This document shows, piece by piece, positions 15,350 to 23,570 of a stretch of 34,846 nt of DNA. The position numbers and the translations under genes were made by a program. Origin of the DNA: an uncultured Gammaproteobacteria bacterium (GTDB lineage Bacteria; Pseudomonadota; Gammaproteobacteria; Pseudomonadales; Porticoccaceae). Each line of letters starts with the position of its first letter. The stretch's first letter is position 1. The notes below the pieces were generated by a model. It made no database searches, was not told the origin of the DNA, and saw only the letters and a program-made list of their open reading frames with translations. Location: NCBI GenBank assembly GCA_913060555.1, contig CAJXRS010000021.1:1-34846 (forward strand). Reading direction: 5' to 3'.

Positions 15350-16846
15350 TCAGGCAGTGGGCTCCGAGATGATCCGGGCGCTGAAGCGGGCGATGTGAAA
15401 GGTCCTGTCGATCACCGCGGTAAGCGACAGTGAGACCTCGGCGTCCGCGGTGCGGACGCGTACATAGTCGGCCGGCTTGAACAGGCCGCTGGGCAGGAGC
15501 AGTTCAGGATCCTGCCCGGTGGCAGTCCCGGACAGCAGGAAAGCCCGCAAAAAGGGCGCCGGCAGCGACAGGTCGAGACCGCGTACTGCGGCCGGCTCGA
15601 AGTCCTCGGGCAGCCAGTGGACGCCGGCGGCGGTATCGAATTCCGGGGTCAGCTGGGTCCAGCGGAGCAGCCCCAGCCGCCAGCCGGTGGCTTCCAGGGC
15701 TGCCACCAGTTCGCCTGGGGAAATCTGCCCGGGAGTACCGCGGAGCCGCAGCTGGGCGCCGGCCGCGCTGCGGTCCCTGTAGTGCGCGCGCAGCCAGGAG
15801 CCATCCGCGTGCTGTCCGGGAGTTTCGCTGTTCGCCGGCGACAGGTGTTCCGGAAAGCTGTCGTCGTCCTCACAGCCGGTCAGTGCCCGGTGGGCGTGCT
15901 CCAGCCCGATCGCCAAGCGGACCCGGTCGTCAGCGCGGCGGTGCAGTTCGCCGCGCACCTGAGGGCGGGTCCAGTAGCGCCCCAGGTCGCGGACGAGGCG
16001 TGGTACCAGCAGCCCCTGGTTGGTGGCATCTTCGTCCAGCGCCTGCACCAGCCCGCGTACGCAGAGGCGCGAGCAACCGACGATCGCCCGGTTGCCGAGA
16101 TAACCGGGCGGCCGCGCCGAGTCGGGATCGATCAGTAACAGCCCGGTCTTGCCACCGAGGCGGGCGCGGTCGGCGTAGCAATCCAGGAAGGCGGCGATCT
16201 GCTTGATTTCGGCGCTCCGGAAGCGGGTCGGATTGAGGCTGCCCAGCAACAGGGGTTTCAGATAGGCAGAGCGGATCCCGGTCGCGCGCGGATGACTCGC
16301 CCCGGCGTGCTCGATGCACGTGGCGCAGGCGAGCTGGTAAAGGGCGTGCAATTCACTCCAGAGCCGCCCGGGGACAGGCAGTTGCCGCCGCCAATAACCG
16401 AGCAGCAGTTGCCAGAGCGTGACCAGCGCCGCTTCGATGAAGGTGGCCAACAGATCGAAATCCACGCTCGCCCGGCTACAGCTGCGGACCCCGCGCAGCT
16501 CGACCTCGTACTGGGCGTTGAGCAGTGCGATGGGCAACGCGGCGGCTTCGCGGGGGTGCGCCGAGACCGGGTGCGCGAGCAGTTCCTCGGCGGTGGTGAA
16601 GAGCAGCGGCTTGGGATCGAAAAGCCGCTCCCGGTTGGCGCGCGGGTTGTCGGCCAGCGGCAGGTTGCCGCGCAGAATGCGTTCCAGTGCCGCGGCACGC
16701 GCTGCGGGCGTGAGCAGTTCCAAGGCTTCCCAGTGCGGGGAGGATTCGGGCGAGGACAGCGTTCGGGGCGCCGTGCTCCCATCCCGTACCAACCGGTTGA
16801 GAATCCGCTCGAGGTCGTCACCGAGGTGTCGCTGGTGCTGCTCCAT
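15350..16846 (-). CDS. conserved-looking protein of unknown function between epmB and fimX
   Basis: I do not recognise a family for this 498-residue protein. It has no signal peptide or membrane segment and looks cytoplasmic. It is rich in Leu, Ala and Arg, with mainly helical stretches over residues 1-300 (for example LWQLLLGYWRRQLPVPG and LHALYQLACATCIEHAG). A more beta-like C-terminus (YVRVRTADAEVSLSLTAVID) follows GLFKPADY. A PilZ-like barrel at the C-terminus was considered, but no RxxxR or D/NxSxxG motif was seen. From memory, Pseudomonas also carries an uncharacterised gene next to fimX (PA4958), so a c-di-GMP or pilus role is possible. The ATG at 16846 lies inside the end of epmB (29-bp overlap), implying translational coupling. 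Coding is supported by consistent codon use. Confidence 0.75.
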   Translation of the reverse strand: MEQHQRHLGDDLERILNRLVRDGSTAPRTLSSPESSPHWEALELLTPAARAAALERILRGNLPLADNPRANRERLFDPKPLLFTTAEELLAHPVSAHPREAAALPIALLNAQYEVELRGVRSCSRASVDFDLLATFIEAALVTLWQLLLGYWRRQLPVPGRLWSELHALYQLACATCIEHAGASHPRATGIRSAYLKPLLLGSLNPTRFRSAEIKQIAAFLDCYADRARLGGKTGLLLIDPDSARPPGYLGNRAIVGCSRLCVRGLVQALDEDATNQGLLVPRLVRDLGRYWTRPQVRGELHRRADDRVRLAIGLEHAHRALTGCEDDDSFPEHLSPANSETPGQHADGSWLRAHYRDRSAAGAQLRLRGTPGQISPGELVAALEATGWRLGLLRWTQLTPEFDTAAGVHWLPEDFEPAAVRGLDLSLPAPFLRAFLLSGTATGQDPELLLPSGLFKPADYVRVRTADAEVSLSLTAVIDRTFHIARFSARIISEPTA

Positions 16847-17906
16847 CGGATGATTCTTCCCTGGCTTCGCCGGTCGGTGCGGCAGCCTGTTGTGGGTATT
16901 CGCCAACCGGCACCTTGTGGGGCAACGCCGGGATTTCCTCCACCAAACGGGGGACCAGATAGCCCGGCAGCCGTGCCAGCAATTCTTTGTGCAGCCCGAC
17001 TGCGCGGGATCTCGACACGGAGAAGTGTGCGGCGCCCTGCACGCGGTCCAGCAAGTGTAGATAGTAGGGCAGGATCCCGGCCGAAAAAAGCCCCTCGCTG
17101 AGGGCCGCGAGCCGGTCGGCGCCATCGTTGATGCCGGCGAGGAGCACGGACTGGTTGAGGACGGTGACCCCGGCATGGCGCAATCGCGTGACTGCGGCGG
17201 TCAGTTCGCCGTCGATTTCGTTGGCGTGGTTGATATGCAGCACCAGGGAGGACTCCAGGGTGCTGGCGCCGAGCCAGCTCAGCAGTTCGCGGTCGATCCG
17301 TGCCGGGATCACCACGGGCAGCCGGCTGTGGATCCGCAGGCGGCGGACATGGGGAATAGCCGCCAGCTCATCCGTCAGCCAGGCCAGCATGGCGTCGCTC
17401 GCCGCCAGGGGGTCGCCGCCGCTGTAGATCACTTCGGAGATGGTGGCGTCGCCCCGGATATAGTCGAGCGCCTGCTGCCACCGGCGGCGGCCCGGAGTAT
17501 TGGCGGCATAATCGAAATGGCGGCGAAAGCAGTATCTGCAGTGGATGGCGCAGGCGGGACTGACCAGCAACAGCACTCGGCCCCGGTATTTGTGGATCAG
17601 CCCGGGCGCCGGGTTCGCCTCGCTTTCGCGCAGCGGGTCCGGGCTGTAGCCGGGCGCCGCCGCCAGTTCGCGCGCCGCGGGCAATACCTGGAGCAGCAGT
17701 GGGTCGTCGGGGTTGCCGGGCTCCATGCGCGCCAGATAGGGGCGCGGGACGCGCACCGGGAACTGGTCGGCGGCCGCTGAGGCCATGCCCAGGGCAGCGG
17801 GGTCGAGGTCCAGCAGGCCCGCCAGCTCTAGCGGGTCGCGGATCGCCCGCGCCAGCTCGGTCTGCCAGTCGCACGACTGCCGTACCGCGATGCCCTGCTG
17901 TATCAT
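16818..17906 (-). CDS. epmB: EF-P beta-lysylation protein EpmB (lysine 2,3-aminomutase-like radical SAM)
   Basis: 362 residues. EpmB converts L-alpha-lysine to (R)-beta-lysine, which EpmA attaches to elongation factor P. The radical-SAM cluster CX3CX2C is Cys119, Cys123 and Cys126 (PACAIHCRYCFRRHF), followed by YSGGDPL (SAM-binding GGE-like). The PLP-lysine region (near LGASTLESSLVLHINHANEI and later GVTVLNQSVLL) fits lysine 2,3-aminomutase relatives. The ATG at 17906 was chosen; the frame is open for another 526 codons upstream, across efp and epmA on the other strand, but that is a GC-rich shadow. It is divergent from efp with only 39 bp between starts. The C-terminal tail (QQAAAPTGEAREESSDGAAP) extends past the usual 342 residues. 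Confidence 0.93.
   Translation of the reverse strand: MIQQGIAVRQSCDWQTELARAIRDPLELAGLLDLDPAALGMASAAADQFPVRVPRPYLARMEPGNPDDPLLLQVLPAARELAAAPGYSPDPLRESEANPAPGLIHKYRGRVLLLVSPACAIHCRYCFRRHFDYAANTPGRRRWQQALDYIRGDATISEVIYSGGDPLAASDAMLAWLTDELAAIPHVRRLRIHSRLPVVIPARIDRELLSWLGASTLESSLVLHINHANEIDGELTAAVTRLRHAGVTVLNQSVLLAGINDGADRLAALSEGLFSAGILPYYLHLLDRVQGAAHFSVSRSRAVGLHKELLARLPGYLVPRLVEEIPALPHKVPVGEYPQQAAAPTGEAREESSDGAAPATPR
17877..17906 (+). promoter_or_regulatory. candidate efp promoter overlapping the epmB start
   Basis: A TATCAT -10 (17901-17906) coincides with the epmB start codon on the other strand. Upstream, CTGCCG (17877-17882) is a poor -35 at 18 bp. The divergent genes share only 39 bp, so their control must overlap. 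Confidence 0.25.
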
Positions 17907-17945
17907 GGCGGCCCTCGAATCGACCTGGAAAAGGGACGGGTTTGA

Positions 17946-18515
17946 ATGGCTTCCTATTCTACCAATGAATTCCGCGCCGGCCTGAAGGTAATGCTGGATG
18001 GAGACCCCTGCGCCATACTCGAGAACGAGTTCGTCAAGCCCGGCAAGGGTCAGGCTTTCAGCCGTGTGCGCCTGCGCAACCTGCGCAGCGGACGGGTCTG
18101 GGAGCGGACCTTCAAGTCCGGCGATTCCCTGGAAGGCGCAGATGTGGTCGACACCGAGATGCAGTACCTCTACAGCGACGGTGAGCACTGGCACTTCATG
18201 CAGCCCGAGAATTTCGAGCAGTACCAGGCCGATGCCGCAGTGGTGAGGGATGCGCTCCAGTGGCTGAAGGAACAGGATACCTGCGTGGTGACCCTCTACA
18301 ATGGCCACCCGCTGGCCGTGACGCCGCCCAATCACGTGGAGCTGGAGATCGTCGAGACGGATCCGGGTATCCGTGGCGACACGGCCACCGGCGGCACCAA
18401 GCCGGCGCGCCTGAGCACGGGTGCGGTGGTCAAGGTGCCGCTGTTTCTCAATACCGGAGATGTCGTGCGCGTCGACACCCGCACCGGCGAATACCTGAGC
18501 CGGGCACGGGATTGA
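17946..18515 (+). CDS. efp: elongation factor P
   Basis: 189 residues, the normal length. EF-P binds between the P and E sites of the ribosome and relieves stalling at polyproline stretches. The N-terminal KOW-like domain holds the modification loop [10 protein letters not shown] with Lys34, the residue that receives beta-lysine in E. coli. The two OB-fold domains follow, and the C-terminal signature [17 protein letters not shown] is intact. The ATG at 17946 is preceded by AAGGGA. Being flanked by epmB and epmA makes beta-lysylation at Lys34 very likely, as opposed to rhamnosylation by EarP (which uses Arg). Confidence 0.98.
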   Translation: MASYSTNEFRAGLKVMLDGDPCAILENEFVKPGKGQAFSRVRLRNLRSGRVWERTFKSGDSLEGADVVDTEMQYLYSDGEHWHFMQPENFEQYQADAAVVRDALQWLKEQDTCVVTLYNGHPLAVTPPNHVELEIVETDPGIRGDTATGGTKPARLSTGAVVKVPLFLNTGDVVRVDTRTGEYLSRARD

Positions 18516-18569
18516 TCTCCCCGCCCGTGACGCCGACCCGGTGCCGCCAAACCCGTTGATGGGTGCCGG

Positions 18570-19517
18570 ATGAGCGGCTGGCGGCCGACCGCCAGCGTCC
18601 AGGTGCTGGAGCGCCGGGCAGCGCTGCTCGCCCAGCTTCGCGCCTTCTTTGCCGCCCGGGGGGTGCTGGAGGTGGAGGTCCCGGTGCTGGGGCGCACCGG
18701 AGTGACCGACCTGCACATCGATAATCTGGCGGTGGCGGGCACGCCGACCCGGTTCCTGCAAAGCTCTCCCGAGTACTTCCTCAAACGTCTGCTGGCCGCC
18801 CAGCCGCGGGCGGTCTATTACCTGGGCAAGGCGTTCCGCGCTGGCGAGCGGGGCCGCTGGCACCATCCCGAGTTCACCCTCCTGGAGTGGTATCGCCCCG
18901 ATTGGGATGAGGATCGCCTGACCGAGGAGGTTGCGGAACTGCTGGTTTCGGCGGGCGTCCGCGGGCAGCACCAACGGCTCGATTACAGTGACTGTTTTGC
19001 CGCCGTCCTGGGGCTGGACGCCCATGCCGCCACCGATGACGAACTGCGCGCGCGCGCCGCCGAGGCCGCGGGGCAACCCCGGGCCGAATGGCGGGAACAG
19101 CCCAGGGACATCTGCCTGGACCTGCTGTTCAGCCTCGCGGTACAGCCGGAGTTGCCGGCGGGGATGGTCTTCCTTACCCGTTACCCGGCCTGCCAGGCGG
19201 CGCTGGCACGAATCGACGCGGATCCGCAGGGCAGGCCGGTGGCGCGGCGCTTCGAGGTGTTCGTCGATGGCGTCGAACTGGGCAACGGCTATTGGGAGTT
19301 GACCGATGCCGGAGAGCAGGAGCGGCGCTTCGCTCGGGATATCGAACGGCGGCGAGCCCTGGGCATGCCGGTGCGGGAGCCCGATGGCCGCCTGCTGGCG
19401 GCGCTGCAATCTGGGTTGCCACCTTGCGCCGGGGTCGCGCTGGGTGTCGATCGCCTGCTCATGGTGCTGCTGGGATTGGCGCATATCCGCGAGGCGCTGG
19501 CCTTCGCCGAAGACTAG
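18570..19517 (+). CDS. epmA: EF-P--(R)-beta-lysine ligase EpmA
   Basis: This 315-residue class II lysyl-tRNA-synthetase paralogue lacks the anticodon-binding domain, as EpmA (also called GenX, PoxA or YjeA) does. It attaches beta-lysine to Lys34 of EF-P using ATP. Motif 2 (RAGERGRWHHPEFTLLEWYR) and motif 3 (GVALGVDRLLMVLLG) are clear, and the substrate region FLQSSPEYFLKRLLA is conserved. It lies 54 bp after efp on the same strand, making the efp-epmA pair a likely operon. It ends 47 bp before the convergent cysE; GAGCTC occurs twice in the gap but no terminator is evident. Confidence 0.95.
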   Translation: MSGWRPTASVQVLERRAALLAQLRAFFAARGVLEVEVPVLGRTGVTDLHIDNLAVAGTPTRFLQSSPEYFLKRLLAAQPRAVYYLGKAFRAGERGRWHHPEFTLLEWYRPDWDEDRLTEEVAELLVSAGVRGQHQRLDYSDCFAAVLGLDAHAATDDELRARAAEAAGQPRAEWREQPRDICLDLLFSLAVQPELPAGMVFLTRYPACQAALARIDADPQGRPVARRFEVFVDGVELGNGYWELTDAGEQERRFARDIERRRALGMPVREPDGRLLAALQSGLPPCAGVALGVDRLLMVLLGLAHIREALAFAED

Positions 19518-19564
19518 CGGAACGGAGCTCAGCCGGTAGGCGTGGCGCGGCTTCCGCGGGGAGC

Positions 19565-20401
19565 TCAGAGCCCGCTGCAGCCTTCCAGGCTGTGGTCCAT
19601 CTTGCGCGCCGGCTCATCCGTCACCTGGCCGACCACCCGGGCGGGAACCCCGGCGACCACCGCGTGGGCGGGCACCGGCTGCAATACCACGCTGGCAGCG
19701 ATGATCTTGGCGCCCTCGCCGACCTCGATATTGCCGAGAATCTTGGCGCCCGGGCCGATCAGCACGCCGCGGCGGATCTTGGGATGGCGGTCGCCGGTTT
19801 CCTTGCCGGTGCCGCCGAGCGTCACCGACTGCATCATCGACACTCCGTCCTCGACCACCGCCGTCTCGCCGATCACCAGACCGGTGGCGTGGTCGATCAT
19901 GATGCCCTTGCCGATGCGCGCCGCCGGGTGGATATCCACACCAAAGGTCACCGAGACGCGGTTCTGCAGCACCAGGGCGAGATTGCGATGCTGGCGCTGC
20001 CACAGCCAATGCGCCACTCGGTACGCGCTCAGTGCGTGAAAGCCCTTGAAATAGAGCAGGGGAGTGGAGAAATCCCGGCACGCCGAGTCGCGCTCGTAGG
20101 TGGCGATGATGTCGCTGCGCGCACTGTCGATGATCTCCGGCTGGCTGGCAAAGGCGTCGTCGAAGATCTCGCGCAGCAGCAGTGCCGGAGTGACGTCGCT
20201 GTTGAGCTTGTTGGCGAGGTGAAAGCTCAGTGCTGCCGTCAGATCCCGGTGGTTGAGGATGGTGCTGTAGAGAAAGCTGGCGAGCAGGGGCTCCGCCGCC
20301 ACCTGCTCACGCACCTCCGAAACCACGGTTTCCCACAGCGAGGTGTTGCAGGGGTTGTCCCTGGCGTCGGTCGAAATGTACTTGGGGTCGCGTTGTGCCA
20401 T
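19565..20401 (-). CDS. cysE: serine O-acetyltransferase
   Basis: 278 residues. It acetylates L-serine with acetyl-CoA, the committed step to cysteine. The N-terminal helical domain (1-140) is followed by left-handed parallel beta-helix hexapeptide repeats (HPAARIGKGIMIDHATGLVIGETAVV, then GVLIGPGAKILGNIEVGEGAKIIAASVV). The catalytic Asp-His pair lies in MIDHATG and a second conserved His in GDRHPKI. The C-terminal tail, which binds cysteine or CysK in the family, is extended here (ARKMDHSLEGCSGL) and does not end in the usual Ile. It follows comF on the minus strand with a 23-bp gap. A candidate promoter lies directly at its start. Confidence 0.95.
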   Translation of the reverse strand: MAQRDPKYISTDARDNPCNTSLWETVVSEVREQVAAEPLLASFLYSTILNHRDLTAALSFHLANKLNSDVTPALLLREIFDDAFASQPEIIDSARSDIIATYERDSACRDFSTPLLYFKGFHALSAYRVAHWLWQRQHRNLALVLQNRVSVTFGVDIHPAARIGKGIMIDHATGLVIGETAVVEDGVSMMQSVTLGGTGKETGDRHPKIRRGVLIGPGAKILGNIEVGEGAKIIAASVVLQPVPAHAVVAGVPARVVGQVTDEPARKMDHSLEGCSGL

Positions 20402-20406
20402 GGCCC

Positions 20407-20436
20407 ATTATCCGGGTGCCGCGGTCAATTTGCCAA
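20407..20436 (-). promoter_or_regulatory. candidate cysE promoter, almost leaderless
   Basis: On the minus strand TTGGCA (20431-20436) and GATAAT (20407-20412), 5/6 matches each, are 18 bp apart. Transcription would begin at about 20400, at the cysE ATG (20401). Confidence 0.35.
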
Positions 20437-21132
20437 GCCGGCGCGGGCCACCGCCCAGACCTCGATGCGCTCGACCCCGGCGCGGTGCAGACAGTCGGCC
20501 AGCGCCGTCACCGTGCTCGCCGAGGTGACCACATCGTCGACCAGTGCCAGGTGGTTGGGCAGCGGCCCGGGGCGCACGCCGAAGGCGGCGCTCAGATTGC
20601 GGCGCCGGAGCTCGCGGGGCAGACCGACCTGGGGGGGCGTGGCGCGCTCCCGGACCACCAGGCGGTCGCGCACCGGTATGCCCAGCGCGCGCCCCAGGGG
20701 CAGGGCCAGTTCCAGGGCCTGATTGAACCCCCGAGCCAGCAGTCGGCGCCAATGCAGTGGCACCGGAACCAGGGCTTCGGGCAGGGGCGCCGAACCTTCC
20801 CGCACCCGCGCCGCCAGCAGGGCCGCCAGTACCCCGGCTTGGGCCAGATCGCCGCCGTATTTGAGGCGATGGATCATGTGATCCACAGGGTGGGTATGGC
20901 GACAGCTGGCGATGCTGGCGACAAAGGGCGGGGGGTGTCGCAGGCAGCGGCCGCAGGTGCCGGGTACGGGCAGCGGCAGGGCACAGCGCTGGCAGGCGCA
21001 GGTGGGTCTGGGCAGGGCGGCGTCACAGGCTGTGCAGAGGTCGAGGGCGCGACGGCTGGGCCGTGCGCAGAGCAGGCACAGGCCGGGGAAAAGTGCAAAG
21101 CCGCATGAGCGCAGCCATGTTGTCCCTGTCAT
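20425..21132 (-). CDS. comF: ComF-family phosphoribosyltransferase-like protein
   Basis: This 235-residue protein has an N-terminal zinc-ribbon-type region with repeated CxxC pairs (CLLC, CTAC, CQRC, CGRC within residues 18-65) and a C-terminal phosphoribosyltransferase fold with the PRPP loop [12 protein letters not shown]. ComF (GntX) proteins are linked to DNA uptake; their biochemical activity is uncertain. The typical [10 protein letters not shown] and [14 protein letters not shown] stretches are present. The ATG at 21132 is the only suitable start (a TTG lies two codons upstream). Its start codon is the first base-triplet of the BirA-like operator, so comF may also respond to biotin. 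It is divergent from bioB. Confidence 0.92.
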   Translation of the reverse strand: MTGTTWLRSCGFALFPGLCLLCARPSRRALDLCTACDAALPRPTCACQRCALPLPVPGTCGRCLRHPPPFVASIASCRHTHPVDHMIHRLKYGGDLAQAGVLAALLAARVREGSAPLPEALVPVPLHWRRLLARGFNQALELALPLGRALGIPVRDRLVVRERATPPQVGLPRELRRRNLSAAFGVRPGPLPNHLALVDDVVTSASTVTALADCLHRAGVERIEVWAVARAGLAN

Positions 21133-21163
21133 GGTCAACCTGCTATCGATCTCCGGTTGACAG
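21132..21163. promoter_or_regulatory. BirA-type biotin operator between comF and bioB
   Basis: Half-sites TGGTCAACC (21132-21140) and GGTTGACAG (21155-21163) are inverted repeats separated by 14 bp. The proteobacterial BirA box is TTGTAAACC-N14/15-GGTTTACAA, with the same orientation and spacing. It overlaps the -35 of the bioB promoter and the comF start codon, as expected for repression by biotin-loaded BirA. Confidence 0.75.
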
Positions 21164-21184
21164 CCGGAGTGCCGGCGCTAAGAT
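21157..21184 (+). promoter_or_regulatory. bioB promoter
   Basis: A perfect -35 TTGACA (21157-21162), a 16-bp spacer and TAAGAT (21179-21184). The -35 lies within the right half of the BirA-type operator. Leader of about 30 nt to the ATG at 21222. Confidence 0.65.
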
Positions 21185-21221
21185 CTGCGGTTCCCGCCCA
21201 GTGCAGCCCGAGACACCATAC

Positions 21222-22252
21222 ATGACCCAGATTCGCCACGACTGGACCCGAGCCGAGACCCTGGCGCTGTTTGCGCTGCCGTTCAACGATCTGCTGTTCC
21301 GGGCCCAGCAGGTGCATCGTGAACGCTTCGACCCCAATGCGGTCCAGGTCAGCACCCTGCTGTCGATCAAGACCGGCGCCTGCCCGGAAGACTGCAAATA
21401 TTGTCCGCAGAGCGCTCGTTACGATACCCGACTGGAGCGCGAAAAGCTGCTCGAACTGGAACAGGTGATCGCCCAGGCGCGCCGCGCCCGCGAGCAGGGG
21501 GCGACGAGGTTCTGCATGGGCGCGGCCTGGCGTTCCCCCCACGACCGCGATCTGCCGCAGGTGCTGGCCATGGTGCGCGAGGTCAAGGCGCTGGGGTTGG
21601 AGACCTGCATGACCCTGGGCATGCTGGCACCGCAGCAGGCGCAGGCGCTGGCCGAGGCCGGGCTCGACTACTACAACCACAACCTGGATACCTCGCCGGA
21701 GTATTACGGCGAGATCATCACCACCCGCACTTATCAGGATCGGCTCGAGACTCTGGAACACGTCCGCAACGCGGGCATGAAAGTGTGCTGCGGGGGTATC
21801 CTGGGCATGGGCGAGGCACTCGCGGACCGCGCCGGGCTGCTGGTCCAGTTGGCCAATCTGTCGGAACACCCGGAATCCGTGCCCATCAACCAGCTGGTAC
21901 GGGTTGCCGGGACGCCACTGGAAAACGCCGAGGCGCTGGACCCCTTCGATTTCGTCCGCACCATCGCGGTCGCGCGGATCATGATGCCGGCCTCTCATGT
22001 GCGCCTGTCCGCGGGCCGCGAGGACATGAATGAGCAGACCCAGGCGCTGGCGTTTTTTGCTGGGGCCAACTCCATCTTTTACGGTGAGCGGCTGCTGACC
22101 ACGCCCAATCCGGAAGCCGACGCCGATCGCCGCCTGTTCCAGCGTCTGGGCATTCATCCCGAACCCGCACCGGCACCCGCCGAAATGGCCTGTCGCACCG
22201 CTCCGCAGCGCGGCGCGGAGCGGCTCTGGTACGAGGCCGCGGTGGGCGGCGG

Positions 22253-22256
<4 letters not shown>
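21222..22256 (+). CDS. bioB: biotin synthase
   Basis: This 344-residue radical-SAM enzyme inserts sulfur into dethiobiotin. The [4Fe-4S] cysteines Cys54, Cys58 and Cys61 lie in [12 protein letters not shown]. The [2Fe-2S] cluster ligands are visible in the usual contexts: [31 protein letters not shown], and the Arg in VRLSAGRED. The ATG at 21222 matches the E. coli start (MTQIRHDW...). Its stop overlaps the bioF start by 4 bp (GTGA), giving translational coupling. Expression is likely biotin-controlled through the operator just upstream. Confidence 0.98.
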
Positions 22257-23442
<1,186 letters not shown>

Positions 23443-23449
<7 letters not shown>

Positions 23450-23471
23450 GCCGCGGGCAAGCCGCCATAAT
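23443..23471 (+). promoter_or_regulatory. candidate promoter for the acyl-CoA dehydrogenase unit
   Basis: TCGATA (23443-23448), a 17-bp spacer and CATAAT (23466-23471), about 100 bp before the ATG. A perfect 7-bp hairpin, CGCCCGG-(6 nt)-CCGGGCG (23535-23554), lies in the leader. By eye only. Confidence 0.4.
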
Positions 23472-23570
23472 GACGTTGCGAAGATTCGAGATTTCGGCGT
23501 GCGGGTGACCGTACCGCCGGAATGCCAACCACAGCGCCCGGATGATCCCGGGCGAACAGCGGGAGACACC

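Noticed and set aside
17907-19484. 526-codon N-terminal extension of epmB (888-codon frame)
   Set aside because: It is antisense to efp and epmA, shows no family similarity, and the normal EpmB start lies at 17906.
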